DNA from: Nitrobacter winogradskyi
Lineage (GTDB): Bacteria; Pseudomonadota; Alphaproteobacteria; Rhizobiales; Xanthobacteraceae
Length of the DNA stretch: 64,000 nt
Direction of reading: 5' to 3'
Assembly: GCF_006539545.1 (NCBI RefSeq)
Contig: NZ_BJNF01000002.1
Span: forward strand, 186,001 to 250,000
The position numbers and the translations under genes are program-made. Within the stretch, counting starts at the first letter, position 1. The number at the start of each line of letters is the position of its first letter. Below the pieces are notes generated by a model, which saw only the letters and a program-made list of their open reading frames with translations, did not search any database and was not told the origin of the DNA. Positions 24,103-34,129 of the stretch are shown one piece after another.

Positions 24103-25489
24103 GGAATTTCTAGGCTTCCGTTCCAATTCGCTGGCGACGCGGCTGTTCCTGTCGGCGACCGCGTGGGTCGTGGTCGTGCTCCTCGTGACCGGCGTGGTGC
24201 TGTCTTCGGTCTATCGCTCGGCGTCCGAGCGTGCCTTCGACCGCCGCCTCAATCTCTATCTCCGCACCCTGATCGCCGAAGTGACGGCGCCCGACGAGCC
24301 GGATGACCGTCAGTTCCAGTCGCTCGGTGAGCCGCTGTTCGATCTGCCCTTGTCAGGCTGGTATTGGGAGGTCGACCGTACCGATCCGGGCAAAGCGGAA
24401 ACCCGCGCATCACGCTCGCTATGGGACAAGAAGCTCCCGAAGCTCGTGGATCAGGGCATTGCGCTGTCCTCGTCCGGAGTCCGCGCCGGATATGTCGACG
24501 GGCCCGAAGGGCAAATCCTCCGCATGGCGGAGCGGCCGGTCGATCTCGGCGCCGACGGCAAGTTCCGTGTCGCCGTGGCCGGAGACGCCTCGGAAATTTT
24601 CGATGAAACGAGAGCCTTTGACTATTACCTTGGCGGCACCTTCGCCGCGCTCACGATCGGATTGCTTCTCACCACGATCTTTCAGGTGCGGTTCGGCCTT
24701 GCGCCGCTGAAACGGATCTCGGACGCGATCGCCGACATCCGGTCCGGCCGCGCGGAGCGACTGGAAGGCGAATTCCCCGTGGAGATTGCCCCCCTTGCCT
24801 GGGAGACCAATGCGCTGATCGATGCCAACCGGGAGATCGTCGAGCGTGCCCGCACCCACGTCGGCAACCTCGCGCACGCGGTCAAGACGCCGCTTTCGGT
24901 TATCATCAACGAAGCCAGCGCGCACGAGCGCGATCCCTTCGCCGCCAAAATGCTCGAACAGGCCGGGATGATGCGTAACCAGGTCGCTCATCATCTGGAG
25001 CGCGCCCGCCTGGCTGCACGGCTCACCGTCATTGGAACGGTGACGGATGTCGCGCCTGTCGTCGAGGCGCTGCGCAGGACCATGGAGAAAATTCACCGCG
25101 ATCGCGATATCACGATCGACGTCGACGTTAGTCCGGGGACGAAATTCCGTGGCGAACGCCAGGATCTTGAGGAGATGGTCGGCAATCTTGTAGACAATGC
25201 CTGCAAGTGGGCGCACTCGCGGGTGTTCATCAGCACGTCCGTCCGTCCGCCTTCCGGAGTTGAGCCTGCGATGCTGCACATTATCGTTGATGATAACGGT
25301 CAGGGATTGTCGGATGCCGAACGGATGCAGGCATCGCAACGCGGCCGCCGCATTGACGAGACCAAGCCGGGATCCGGACTGGGGTTGTCGATCGTCACCG
25401 ATCTTGCAGCCCTCTATGGCGGTCGCCTGACGCTGGATACCGCGCCGGTCGGCGGATTGCGCGCCGAACTGTTGCTGCCGTCAGCTTGA
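24092..25489 (+). CDS. Sensor histidine kinase paired with the upstream regulator
   Basis: 465 residues. Transmembrane helices near 20-42 (LSATAWVVVVLLVTGVVLSS fragment) and 178-198 (GGTFAALTIGLLLTTIF) enclose a periplasmic sensor region of about 135 residues. HAMP-like segment follows (FGLAPLKRISDAIADIRSG), then the H-box with His262 in LAHAVKTPLSV, the N-box NLVDNACKWA and G-boxes DDNGQGLSD and GSGLGLSIV. The HAVKTPL form of the H-box is seen in alphaproteobacterial PhoQ-like kinases. ATG 24092 lies inside the regulator's end, implying coupled translation. Confidence 0.9.
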   Translation: MRVREFLGFRSNSLATRLFLSATAWVVVVLLVTGVVLSSVYRSASERAFDRRLNLYLRTLIAEVTAPDEPDDRQFQSLGEPLFDLPLSGWYWEVDRTDPGKAETRASRSLWDKKLPKLVDQGIALSSSGVRAGYVDGPEGQILRMAERPVDLGADGKFRVAVAGDASEIFDETRAFDYYLGGTFAALTIGLLLTTIFQVRFGLAPLKRISDAIADIRSGRAERLEGEFPVEIAPLAWETNALIDANREIVERARTHVGNLAHAVKTPLSVIINEASAHERDPFAAKMLEQAGMMRNQVAHHLERARLAARLTVIGTVTDVAPVVEALRRTMEKIHRDRDITIDVDVSPGTKFRGERQDLEEMVGNLVDNACKWAHSRVFISTSVRPPSGVEPAMLHIIVDDNGQGLSDAERMQASQRGRRIDETKPGSGLGLSIVTDLAALYGGRLTLDTAPVGGLRAELLLPSA

Positions 25490-25589
25490 GCCCCGGTTTG
25501 CCGGTCGTCCCATGTCGCAGTCCCGCCCGCATCACCCACTCCCGTGCAATCGAATGCGGAATCCGTCCGGCGAAAGGCGCCGGGGGAGC

Positions 25590-26033
25590 GTGAGCAAGAC
25601 GAGCGTGCTGCTGGTTGCCGTAGCGGTGACGCTCGCTCTCGGCGGTTGCGACACGACGGGTTCCAGCGGCCCTGACGCTCCCGGCCTGACGGCTTTCGCC
25701 GGCTTCTGGGAAGAGGCCACCGGTCCCGCGACGGCCGCGGCGCTGAGTGGATTGATCGGACCGAAACTCGGTTCTGCCCTGGATGGCAACGACCGTCGGC
25801 TGGCCTATCAGGCGCAGATCGATGCGCTTGAGCGTGGTGCGCCGGGCGCGCCGATTACCTGGCGCAATCCCGATAGCGGCCGTCACGGCAATATCGTCGC
25901 CGGACCGGAATATGAGGTGGAGGGTGCGACATGCCGCGGCTACTCCCACACCGTCACGATTGCCGGTCAACTCCAGACCGTGCGCAGAACCGCTTGCCGG
26001 AACGCTGACGGGCGCTGGGCCGCGACCGGCTGA
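25590..26033 (+). CDS. Lipoprotein related to RT0821/Lpp0805-type surface proteins
   Basis: 147 residues from a GTG at 25590 (GGGGGA upstream): VSKTSVLLVAVAVTLALGGC gives a lipoprotein signal with lipobox LGGC. The mature part ends in a conserved compact domain (APITWRNPDSGRHGNIVAGP, CRGYSHTVTIAGQLQTVRRT, CRNADGRW), like the C-terminal domain of small outer-membrane lipoproteins of this group. An earlier ATG at 25554 would add 12 residues without changing the signal. It follows the kinase by 100 nt and may be cotranscribed with it. Confidence 0.7.
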   Translation: MSKTSVLLVAVAVTLALGGCDTTGSSGPDAPGLTAFAGFWEEATGPATAAALSGLIGPKLGSALDGNDRRLAYQAQIDALERGAPGAPITWRNPDSGRHGNIVAGPEYEVEGATCRGYSHTVTIAGQLQTVRRTACRNADGRWAATG

Positions 26034-26290
26034 TTGTTAATGCGGCAAAATTTGAATCAAATCAAAGCCTCACTGATCAGTATTCAGGCATGGAATGAGT
26101 CCTCTCCGCTCCTGGTGAAATCCGAAGCGGGATTGCGATCTGATTTGACCTGTTTTCTTGGCGCGAGCCGGTATCCTGTTGTCTTGAAACTCCTCCGGCG
26201 TGGCGCAACGCATCCTTAAGGCGGCCTCTGATATGAGGCGCTACGGGCTTTCCGGTGTCCGCGCGATCGTTCGCGTGAAGATGTGCGTGC

Positions 26291-27682
26291 ATGGACCAGA
26301 CCTCGATCGAACGGCTGAAGGACTATCTTGCGCAGCTTCCGCCGAAATCGCAGGCGTTGTTGATGCGGGAGTTCGAGCGCGCGGTGGAGCGCGGCGAAGA
26401 CGCTACGGTCGCGAACCTCGTTCTCGGGGAGCTGCGCCGGATTGGCCCCCGGTCGGGTGACAGCGGGCAGCGGGGTGAAGACCCGGCCCGATATCTGTTC
26501 CGTCCTCTCGACCCGTTTCTCGTGGAAGACAGTGTCGTGCCGCGCTCGGGCCAGATCCGGCGCAGCTCGCTCATGCCGGTCTGGCTGTGGCTGAAGCGCG
26601 AGGGCGCGCCGGATGCCGCGCGCGCGTTCGAGGCCGTGCTGGCGGCTGAGACCGGATCGGAATCCGGGATCGAGGCGGCGGCGCGGGCTTTCCAGCCGGT
26701 GGCGGCAGCCGCCATCCAGCGAATCCTCACGGATGGTTCCGATATCAACCGCCAGCGGACGCTTGGCCGCATCGGCGCTCCCGGCGTCGTTGAAGATCTG
26801 CCCGCGATCGCAGCGGTTCTGCAAGCGGGCGAAGCCCTCGACACCCTGAATATCCGGCTGCCGGGTTTTCTGTCCGTCTTCGGCGAGCCGCAGATTGCCT
26901 CCCTGATGACGGCGCTCAATGTTCCTTCCCTGCAAACGCCGGCGGCCTTGCCGTTTGCGTTGTCGCTGGTGATGCAGCGCCTGTCGGCGCCGTGGCAGAT
27001 CATCCGCCTCGCGGTTCAGGTCGCGGGTTCGGACGATGAGATACGCGTGGCGGCGACGCCTTATGGCGTGGCCGTCAAGATGGCGCTCGACGATCTGTCG
27101 CAGACGTCGGCCGTTCTGCGAGCCGATATCCGGCGCGGCCGGTTCGAGAATGTCTCCCAGTATTTGAAGACCTTGCACGACGGTGTTCGCGGGCTAAGGA
27201 CCGAGCTTGATATCCGAACCGATTCCGGCTGGGGGCGTCAGCTCGCGGCGATCAGGGTCGATATTTCCGAGGTTCTGCAATCGGAGATCGAGGGCGTCGC
27301 CGGCCGTGTGCGGCGTCTTTTGCGTCAGCGGCCCGACAAGGACATTCCAGCCGGTGCAAAACTCGATCCGATCGAGGTCGAGGAAACCGCCGCATTGATC
27401 GATTTCGTCGCCGTATGCCGGACCTACGCCAGTGAACTCGCCATCAATGAAGTCACAACGCGCACCTATTCGGACTTGCAGCATTACGTCGAGCGGACCG
27501 CCGAAACCCTGGTCGAAGCGCTTCGCAACGGTGATGAGCGCGTGCGGGCGTTCCGGCAGCAGCAGGTCAAGGCGGTGATCCGGTTTTGCGAGGTGCTATT
27601 CGGCCAGGATTACTCGTCGCTGATGAGCCGGGCGGCGGACCACGCGCTCACGGCCGAACGCAAATCGTCGCGGGCAGGGTGA
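26291..27682 (+). CDS. Conserved hypothetical protein, 463 residues, all-helical
   Basis: I do not recognise a named domain. The N-terminus is MDQTSIERLKDYLAQLPPKS then ALLMREFERAVERGED. The middle has repeated helices (PAIAAVLQAGEALDTLNIRL, FALSLVMQRLSAPWQIIRLA), and the C-terminal half has long helices with charged heptads (YLKTLHDGVRGLRTELDIRT, VQSEI-type segments, LQHYVERTAETLVEALRNG). There is no signal peptide or membrane segment, so it is probably cytoplasmic. It stands alone between the lipoprotein and the ccm operon, with 257 nt upstream in which I see no clear promoter. The intact, well-biased frame makes it a real gene. Confidence 0.75.
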   Translation: MDQTSIERLKDYLAQLPPKSQALLMREFERAVERGEDATVANLVLGELRRIGPRSGDSGQRGEDPARYLFRPLDPFLVEDSVVPRSGQIRRSSLMPVWLWLKREGAPDAARAFEAVLAAETGSESGIEAAARAFQPVAAAAIQRILTDGSDINRQRTLGRIGAPGVVEDLPAIAAVLQAGEALDTLNIRLPGFLSVFGEPQIASLMTALNVPSLQTPAALPFALSLVMQRLSAPWQIIRLAVQVAGSDDEIRVAATPYGVAVKMALDDLSQTSAVLRADIRRGRFENVSQYLKTLHDGVRGLRTELDIRTDSGWGRQLAAIRVDISEVLQSEIEGVAGRVRRLLRQRPDKDIPAGAKLDPIEVEETAALIDFVAVCRTYASELAINEVTTRTYSDLQHYVERTAETLVEALRNGDERVRAFRQQQVKAVIRFCEVLFGQDYSSLMSRAADHALTAERKSSRAG

Positions 27683-27844
27683 GCGGGCAGGCGCATTTCC
27701 GATAAACGTCATTAAATCATGCGGTTGTGGATGTTTACCGTCAATTGTGCCGCAATTGTCAATTGCGTACGTATTCCAGTCGTGATGTAACCCGGCCGTT
27801 GAATGGCCGCTCCCGGCGCCGCTACCAGATGGAACCCTGATGAG

Positions 27845-28948
27845 ATGACGTTGTGGTTTGTGTTCGCGCTGATGACCGCCGGTGCGGCTTTCGCGGTGCT
27901 GTGGCCGCTCGGTCGGTCAGGCAGTCGGCGAACCTCGGGCGGCAGCGAGACCACGGTTTACCGCGACCAACTGGCCGAGGTCGGGCGCGATGCGGCCGCC
28001 GGCCTGATTGGCGAGGCGGAGGCGGCCGCGGCGCGGGTCGAGATCGGGCGGCGGCTCCTGGAGGCAGCTGACGCGGAACGCCATCAGCCCCCGGATTCGA
28101 AACTCTGGCTGCGCCGTGCGGTGGCGGTGGTCGCGCTGGCGGGGATCCCGTTGCTGGCGTTCGCGACCTACCTCCCTCTGGGATCGCCCCAACTGCCTGA
28201 TTTCCCCCTCGCGGCGCGCATTCAAACCGCCGATGCATCGCAATCCCTCGACAGCCTCGTGGCGCGTGTCGAATCGCACCTGGAGAAGAATCCCGCCGAC
28301 GGCCGGGGCTGGACCGTCCTGGCGCCGGTACTCGCGAAACTCGGCCGTTTCGATGGCGCGGCGCGCGCCTACCGCAACGTCATCACGTATGAAGGCGAGA
28401 CAGCGCCGCGCCGCGCCGATCTCGGGGCGGCGATCGCGGGGGCTGCCAACGGCATCGTGACCGCAGAGGCGAAGAAGGAGTTCGAGCGGGCGCTCGCCCT
28501 GGACCCACAGGAGGCGAAGGCGCGTTTTTTCCTTGGAATGGCCGCGCAGCAGGATGGCCGCGGCGCCGACGCCGTGAAGATCTGGAAAGCCCTGCTGGTG
28601 GACGCGCCTGCGGATGCGGAATGGCGTGTGACCGTGCAGGAGGCGCTGGCGCAGCTCGGGGACGGCGCGCCTCGCCCGACGGAAGAAGCGGTGGCCGCGG
28701 CGAGCGATATGAACGAATCCGATCGCTCCGCGATGATCCACACGATGGTCGACCGGCTGGCGGCGCGCCTGAAGCAGGACGGCAACGATGTCGAGGGATG
28801 GCTGCGCCTCGCCCGCGCCTATATGGTGCTCAATCAGCCGGAGAAGTCGCGCGCCGTGCGCGATGACGCGCGCCGCGCGCTCGGGCAGAATGAAGCAGGG
28901 TTGCGCCAGCTCAACGAAGGGTTCAAGGCGCTCGGGATAGACGGATGA
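27845..28948 (+). CDS. ccmI: Cytochrome c maturation protein CcmI (CycH)
   Basis: 367 residues. It presents apocytochrome c to the CcmF-CcmH heme ligation complex. Two N-terminal membrane helices (LWFVFALMTAGAAFAVLWPL near 2-22 and AVAVVALAGIPLLAFATYLP near 96-115) flank a cytoplasmic loop with a leucine-zipper-like stretch. The periplasmic part carries TPR-like repeats (GWTVLAPVLAKLGRFDGAAR, KARFFLGMAAQQDGRGADAV, EGWLRLARAYMVLNQPEKSR). ATG 27845 gives the family N-terminus; a longer frame from 27803 is less likely. It is first of four ccm genes; an AT-rich stretch at 27710-27790 probably holds the promoter. Confidence 0.93.
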   Translation: MTLWFVFALMTAGAAFAVLWPLGRSGSRRTSGGSETTVYRDQLAEVGRDAAAGLIGEAEAAAARVEIGRRLLEAADAERHQPPDSKLWLRRAVAVVALAGIPLLAFATYLPLGSPQLPDFPLAARIQTADASQSLDSLVARVESHLEKNPADGRGWTVLAPVLAKLGRFDGAARAYRNVITYEGETAPRRADLGAAIAGAANGIVTAEAKKEFERALALDPQEAKARFFLGMAAQQDGRGADAVKIWKALLVDAPADAEWRVTVQEALAQLGDGAPRPTEEAVAAASDMNESDRSAMIHTMVDRLAARLKQDGNDVEGWLRLARAYMVLNQPEKSRAVRDDARRALGQNEAGLRQLNEGFKALGIDG

Positions 28949-28982
28949 TCGAGGTATTTGCTTTGCGCGCAGGTGGTGAAAC

Positions 28983-29471
28983 ATGACTCGCAAGCAGCGG
29001 CGCTTGACGATGATCGGCGGAGCGCTCGTGGTGCTCGGCATCGCGGCCGCGCTGGTGCTGAACGCACTGCGCGACTCCATCGTGTTTTTCTCGACGCCGA
29101 TGATGGTGTCGGAGAAGCATATTCAGCCGGGGCAACGCTTCCGGCTAGGCGGGCTGGTGCAGACCGGCTCGCTGGTTCGCGGTGACAATCTCGCCGTTGC
29201 ATTCAAGGTGTCTGACGGAAGCGCGACTCTCCCGGTCGCCTACACGGGTATCCTGCCCGATCTGTTCCGCGAGGGGCAGGGGGTGGTCGCCGAGGGCGCG
29301 CTCGATGGTTCGGGTGTGTTCCAGGCCGATACCGTGCTGGCCAAGCACGACGAGACCTACATGCCGAAGGAGGTCGCGGATGCCTTGAAGAAGCAGGGGC
29401 ACTGGAAGGACGATTATGGCGCGCAGGCCGGAGCTGCTGAAGCTTCTGGCAAGCAGGAGGTGTCGCAATGA
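28983..29471 (+). CDS. ccmE: Periplasmic heme chaperone CcmE (CycJ)
   Basis: 162 residues. CcmE binds heme covalently and passes it to CcmF for attachment to apocytochrome. One N-terminal membrane anchor ([19 protein letters not shown]) is followed by an OB-fold domain ([34 protein letters not shown]). The heme-binding His122 and the following Tyr126 are present in [10 protein letters not shown]. The stop overlaps ccmF by four bases. Confidence 0.96.
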   Translation: MTRKQRRLTMIGGALVVLGIAAALVLNALRDSIVFFSTPMMVSEKHIQPGQRFRLGGLVQTGSLVRGDNLAVAFKVSDGSATLPVAYTGILPDLFREGQGVVAEGALDGSGVFQADTVLAKHDETYMPKEVADALKKQGHWKDDYGAQAGAAEASGKQEVSQ

Positions 29472-31453
29472 TCGCCGAGGCCGGGCATTTCGCGCTGGTG
29501 CTGGCGCTCGGGCTCGCGCTGATCCAATCCGTGGTTCCGATCATCGGCGCAAGATGGAATGACGGCGCGCTGATGAACGTCGCGCGCTCGACCGCGCTGG
29601 TGCAATTGCTGTTCGTCGGCGCCTCGTTCTTCGCGCTTGCGACGCTGTACGTTGTTTCCGATTTCTCGGTCCTCAACGTCTTCCAGAATTCTCATTCGCT
29701 GAAGCCGATGATCTACAAGATCACTGGCGTCTGGGGCAATCACGAAGGCTCCATGCTGCTGTGGGTGACGATCCTCGCGCTGTTCGGCGGGCTGGTCGCC
29801 GCGTTCGGCAATAATCTTCCGCTGACGCTGCGCGCCCATGTGCTGGCGGTGCAGGGCTGGATCGCGACCGCGTTCTACCTGTTCATCCTGCTGACATCGA
29901 ATCCGTTCACGCGGATCGCCAGCCCGCCGATGGAGGGGCGCGATCTCAATCCGGTGCTGCAGGATATCGGGCTCGCGGTGCATCCGCCGATGCTTTATCT
30001 CGGCTATGTCGGTTTCTCCATCGCATTCTCCTTCGCCGTCGCCGCCCTGATCGAAGGCCGCATCGATGCCGCCTGGGCGCGCTGGGTGCGGCCGTGGACG
30101 CTGGTGGCGTGGATTTTCCTCACCCTCGGGATCGCGATGGGGTCGTACTGGGCCTACTACGAACTCGGCTGGGGCGGCTGGTGGTTCTGGGATCCGGTCG
30201 AGAACGCCTCGCTGATGCCATGGCTGGCGGGAACGGCGCTGCTGCATTCCTCGGTGGTGATGGAAAAGCGCAATGCGCTTAAAGTATGGACCATCCTGCT
30301 CGCGATCCTGACGTTCTCGCTGTCGCTGCTCGGCACCTTTTTGGTGCGTTCGGGCGTGCTGACGTCGGTTCATGCCTTCGCTACCGACCCGACGCGCGGC
30401 ATCTTCATCCTGCTGATCCTCTGCACCTTCATCGGCGGCAGCCTGACCTTGTTTGTCTGGCGTGCGTCCGCTCTGAAGCAGGGCGGGTTGTTCGCGCCGG
30501 TCTCGCGCGAGGGTGCGCTCGTGCTCAACAACCTGTTCCTGACCACGGCCTGCGCCACCGTGTTCGTCGGCACGCTGTATCCGCTGGCGCTTGAGGTCAT
30601 CACCGGCAACAGGATTTCGGTCGGAGCGCCGTTCTTCAATCTGACGTTCGCGCCCTTGTTCGTCCCGTTGCTGATCGCGGTGCCGTTCGGTCCGCTGCTG
30701 GCGTGGAAGCGGGGCGATCTGCTCGGCGCCTCGCAACGACTGGTCGCCGCCGGCGTCGGCAGCGTGATCGCTGTGGCCGTGCTTTGGGCGTGGGCGTGGG
30801 GCGGCAGCACCTTCGCGCCGCTGGCGATCGGACTGGCGGTGTTCGTGATTCTCGGGGCCCTCAGCGACCTCGCCGAGCGCATCAGCCTGTTTCGGGCGTC
30901 GCTGCCGGTGTCCCTGCGCCGCGCGAAAGGATTGCCTCGCTCGGCCTGGGGCACGGTTTTCGCCCATGCCGGCCTCGGAGTGGCTCTGATAGGCATCGTC
31001 TGCGAAACCACCTGGAACACCGAATACATCGCCTCGATGAAGACGAACGACGTGGCTCGGGTCGGTGGTTACAGTCTGACATTCGAGGGCACGACGCAGC
31101 AGCAGCGATCCAACTATCGCGAAGATATCGCGCGTTTCACCGTCAGTCGGAACGGGCAGCCGATCGCGGTCATGACACCCTCGAAGCGTAACTTCACGAC
31201 GCGCGCGGCTTCGACCACGGAAGCGGCGCTGCTGACGCGTGGCGCGAGCCAGCTCTACATCTCGCTCGGCGACGCCTCCGCCGATGGATCGATCGCCGTG
31301 CGCATCTATCACAAGCCGATGGTGCTGCTGATCTGGTTCGGTCCGGTCCTGATGGCCTTCGGCGGCGTGCTGTCGCTGTCAGACCGTCGTTTGCGGGTCG
31401 GTGCGCCGAAACCGGCGAAGGCCGCCCGCCGCGCGCTCCAGCCTGCGGAGTAA
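29468..31453 (+). CDS. ccmF: Heme lyase subunit CcmF (CycK)
   Basis: 661 residues, about 15 membrane helices. It carries the WWD domain ([20 protein letters not shown]) that handles heme, and conserved periplasmic histidines flanking it (for example [13 protein letters not shown] and [11 protein letters not shown]). With CcmH and CcmI it joins heme to CXXCH cysteines in the periplasm. ATGA overlap with ccmE. A long reverse-strand open frame across this gene is a GC-skew shadow. Confidence 0.97.
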   Translation: MIAEAGHFALVLALGLALIQSVVPIIGARWNDGALMNVARSTALVQLLFVGASFFALATLYVVSDFSVLNVFQNSHSLKPMIYKITGVWGNHEGSMLLWVTILALFGGLVAAFGNNLPLTLRAHVLAVQGWIATAFYLFILLTSNPFTRIASPPMEGRDLNPVLQDIGLAVHPPMLYLGYVGFSIAFSFAVAALIEGRIDAAWARWVRPWTLVAWIFLTLGIAMGSYWAYYELGWGGWWFWDPVENASLMPWLAGTALLHSSVVMEKRNALKVWTILLAILTFSLSLLGTFLVRSGVLTSVHAFATDPTRGIFILLILCTFIGGSLTLFVWRASALKQGGLFAPVSREGALVLNNLFLTTACATVFVGTLYPLALEVITGNRISVGAPFFNLTFAPLFVPLLIAVPFGPLLAWKRGDLLGASQRLVAAGVGSVIAVAVLWAWAWGGSTFAPLAIGLAVFVILGALSDLAERISLFRASLPVSLRRAKGLPRSAWGTVFAHAGLGVALIGIVCETTWNTEYIASMKTNDVARVGGYSLTFEGTTQQQRSNYREDIARFTVSRNGQPIAVMTPSKRNFTTRAASTTEAALLTRGASQLYISLGDASADGSIAVRIYHKPMVLLIWFGPVLMAFGGVLSLSDRRLRVGAPKPAKAARRALQPAE

Positions 31454-31460
31454 GGCTGCC

Positions 31461-32024
31461 ATGCGTGGACTCGTGCAAGCCCTATCGTCGTTGCGCAAAC
31501 GGCTCACGGCGCGGAGCAGGTTGCTGCCTGTTCTCGGCGCGGTCCTTTGTTTTGGGCTCGTAGCGGTGTATTCCGCTCATGCGGTGCAGCCTGACGAGGT
31601 CATGACCGATCCCGCTCAGGAAGCGCGCGCGCGCGACCTGTCGCGCGGGTTGCGCTGCATGGTGTGCCAGAACCAGTCGATCGACGATTCCTCGGCGCCG
31701 CTCGCGCGGGATCTCCGTCTGCTGGTGCGTGAGCGGATCGCCGCCGGTGACAGCAATCAGCAGGTGCTGGACTTTCTGGTGGCCCGTTATGGCGACTACG
31801 TCCTGCTGAAGCCGCCTTTCGAAACGAGCACGCTGCCGCTCTGGCTTCTGACGCCGCTGCTTCTGGCCGGCGGCGGACTGGCGCTTTGGGGATACAGCCG
31901 GCGGCGATCAAAGGCGGTGAAGGCCGCTCAGGATGCGCCGCCGCGATTGAGCGAGGAAGAAGAAGCCCGGCTCGCGAAACTGGTGGCGATGGAGCGGCCT
32001 GCCGGAGAGAGGTCGAAGACCTGA
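31461..32024 (+). CDS. ccmH: Cytochrome c maturation protein CcmH (CycL)
   Basis: 187 residues. Signal or anchor helix (LPVLGAVLCFGLVAVYSAHA), periplasmic thiol-disulfide domain with Cys66 and Cys69 (LRCMVCQNQSIDDSSAPLAR), then a membrane helix (LLTPLLLAGGGLALWGYSRR) and a basic and acidic tail. It reduces apocytochrome cysteines before heme attachment. ATG 31461 is 8 nt after ccmF. No ccmG (DsbE) gene lies in this operon, so it must be elsewhere. Confidence 0.94.
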   Translation: MRGLVQALSSLRKRLTARSRLLPVLGAVLCFGLVAVYSAHAVQPDEVMTDPAQEARARDLSRGLRCMVCQNQSIDDSSAPLARDLRLLVRERIAAGDSNQQVLDFLVARYGDYVLLKPPFETSTLPLWLLTPLLLAGGGLALWGYSRRRSKAVKAAQDAPPRLSEEEEARLAKLVAMERPAGERSKT

Positions 32025-32208
32025 GCCGATAGCCGGTTTTCGATTCGCGGGCTCGCGATGTGTGCGCCAAACCGCCGCATGAGGCGCTTGCCGTTGTTAC
32101 GAAACATTAATTTCTTGGTCAGCGCGCCGTAAGGTGCAAATACCCATCTTCAGGGACATGAAGTGCTGATTTTCGGCACTATATCAAACCTGTCTTTTGG
32201 AGATCCGC

Positions 32209-33759
32209 ATGACCGACTTGCCGTCCTCCCACTTTAAGCCCGTTCGTTCTGGGGTCACCGCGCGGAGGTTCGCGTTGATGGCGTCTGTCGTCGCGGGCGT
32301 CGGCGTAGCCGTCTACGGGTTCAGCCCTTCCGCTGACAAGGCCGACTTCTTCACAAGTCCCGCCTACGCGCAGGTCAACGCCGACGTGAGCAAGGTCGCG
32401 CAGCCGATCGGATTTGCGGACATCGTCGAGCGGGTGAAGCCGTCGGTGATTTCGGTCAAGATCCGCATGAAGGACAGGGCGGTGGCTGGCGGGGACGATT
32501 CGCCGTTCCAGCCGGGCTCGCCCATGGAAAGGTTTTTCCGCCGCTTTGGCGGACCGGATGGTATGCCGCCAGGAATGCGCGGCCGGCGCGGCCCTGGCCT
32601 TGTGACAGGGCAGGGCTCCGGCTTCTTCATTTCGGCCGATGGGTATGCAGTGACCAACAACCATGTCGTTGACGGCGCTGAAAAGGTCGAAGTCACGACC
32701 GACGACGGCAAGACCTACACCGCCAAGGTGATCGGGGCTGATCCGCGTACGGACATTGCCCTGATCAAGGTCGAGGGCGGTTCTGGTTTCCCGTTTGCGA
32801 AACTGTCAGACGACAAGGTGCGGATCGGCGATTGGGTTCTCGCGGTCGGCAATCCGTTCGGTCTTGGCGGTTCGGTGACCGCCGGCATCGTGTCGGCCAG
32901 CGGCCGAGACATCGGCACCGGTCCCTATGACGACTTCATCCAGATCGACGCCCCGGTCAACAAGGGTAACTCCGGCGGCCCGGCTTTCAACATGAAGGGC
33001 GATGTCATCGGCGTGAATACCGCGATCTACTCGCCGTCCGGCGGCAGCGTTGGCATTGCTTTCTCGATTCCCGCGAATACGGTGAAGAGTGTTGTCGCTC
33101 AGCTCAAGGACAAAGGGTCGGTGAGCCGCGGATGGATTGGCGTCCAGATCCAGCCGGTGACGTCCGACATCGCCGATAGCCTTGGTCTCAAGAAAGCCGA
33201 AGGCGCGCTGGTGGCTGAACCGCAGGCCAACAGCCCGGCGGCTAAAGCGGGTATACAGTCCGGCGATGTGATCACGACCGTCAACGGTGATCCGGTCAAG
33301 GACGCGCGCGAACTGGCGCGAACCATCGGCAGCCTGGCGCCGGGAACGTCGATCAAGCTGAACATCCTGCACAAGGGCAAGGACAAGGTCGTCAACCTGA
33401 CGCTTGGTACCCTCCCCGACACCGTCGAGGCGCGAGCTGATCACTATGGCGATCGTGGCTCATCGCACGACAACGATATTCCCAGGCTCGGCTTGACCGT
33501 TGCGCCGGCAGGGTCGGTTGCGGGTGCTGGCGCGGAAGGCGTCGTCGTGGTTGACGTGGATCCTAAAAGTCCCGCGGCCGATCGCGGGTTCAGGGAAGGC
33601 GACGTGATTTTGGAGGTCGCTGGAAAGAGTGTGTCCAGCTCCGCCGACATACGCGAGGCGATCAAGGCGGCGCGCGCGGAGGACAAGAACAGTGTTTTGA
33701 TGCGTGTTCGCACCGGCAGCACGGCGCGTTTCGTCGCAATGCCAGTTGCGAAAGGTTAA
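32209..33759 (+). CDS. degP: DegP/HtrA-type periplasmic serine protease (Do family)
   Basis: 516 residues. Signal segment (FALMASVVAGVGVAVYGF, mature after PAYAQ), trypsin-like domain with His152 (TNNHVVDGAE), Asp179 (PRTDIALIKV) and Ser252 (NKGNSGGPAF), then two PDZ domains (from about 290, LKKAEGALVAEPQANSPAAK, and from about 415, AGAEGVVVVDVDPKSPAADR). It degrades or refolds damaged envelope proteins. ATG 32209 follows TTTTGGAG; the in-frame TTG at 32197 overlaps that signal. It follows the ccm operon by 184 nt, an order common in Bradyrhizobium relatives. Confidence 0.95.
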   Translation: MTDLPSSHFKPVRSGVTARRFALMASVVAGVGVAVYGFSPSADKADFFTSPAYAQVNADVSKVAQPIGFADIVERVKPSVISVKIRMKDRAVAGGDDSPFQPGSPMERFFRRFGGPDGMPPGMRGRRGPGLVTGQGSGFFISADGYAVTNNHVVDGAEKVEVTTDDGKTYTAKVIGADPRTDIALIKVEGGSGFPFAKLSDDKVRIGDWVLAVGNPFGLGGSVTAGIVSASGRDIGTGPYDDFIQIDAPVNKGNSGGPAFNMKGDVIGVNTAIYSPSGGSVGIAFSIPANTVKSVVAQLKDKGSVSRGWIGVQIQPVTSDIADSLGLKKAEGALVAEPQANSPAAKAGIQSGDVITTVNGDPVKDARELARTIGSLAPGTSIKLNILHKGKDKVVNLTLGTLPDTVEARADHYGDRGSSHDNDIPRLGLTVAPAGSVAGAGAEGVVVVDVDPKSPAADRGFREGDVILEVAGKSVSSSADIREAIKAARAEDKNSVLMRVRTGSTARFVAMPVAKG

Positions 33760-33860
33760 GGCATGATGCCGAACAAAGGAAGTCGATTCCCGGGTTGGAT
33801 CATGCAGGTCAGCGACAAGGCTCGGTCGGGTTCAACGCGGTTTGATCAGACTTGAGGTGC
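33760..33860. repeat. Dispersed palindromic repeat, family A, degenerate copy 3
   Basis: Starts right at the degP stop: GGCATGATGCCGAACAAAGG, GATTCCCGGGTTGGATCATGC, then GGTTCAACGCGGTTTGATCA and GACTT. Same layout as the copy at 21103 but with more substitutions. It occupies the first 100 nt of a 370-nt gap. Confidence 0.6.
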
Positions 33861-33953
33861 GAGCCTTGCAAGAGATGGGAAGCGTCGCCGGCAACAGTCG
33901 CCCCCGCCGACGGCACTTTCCGGGGACGGGTCAAAAGCCCGTTCCCTTGATTG

Positions 33954-34030
33954 CCTTCCGATGGGAATAGCCCCCCTCCGTCGGAAGGACTAGGGCGGTG
34001 GAGTTGCCCCAAGCTTCACCGCCCGCTTTT
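33954..34030 (+). terminator. Two hairpins, the second a candidate terminator after degP
   Basis: First stem CCTTCCGA (33954-33961) with TCGGAAGG (33981-33988). Second stem GGGCGGTG (33993-34000) with CACCGCCC (34017-34024), followed by GCTTTT. An additional weaker hairpin (GGACGGG ... CCCGTTCC) lies just upstream near 33918-33946. The second could end degP transcription or act as leader structure for the regulator gene at 34130. Confidence 0.4.
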
Positions 34031-34129
34031 CGCAGGACGCCGGGGTGTGGTCTTTGCGGTCTTGCGTGCGCGGGATGAGCGCGCCATGGTGATGGGAAGA
34101 CATACCTGTTGGACAATTCCAGTAACCAG

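Noticed and set aside
29414-31312. 632-residue reverse-strand open frame across ccmF
   Set aside because: It mirrors ccmF codons; the product is Arg, Gln and His rich low-complexity with no family likeness, typical of high-GC antisense frames.
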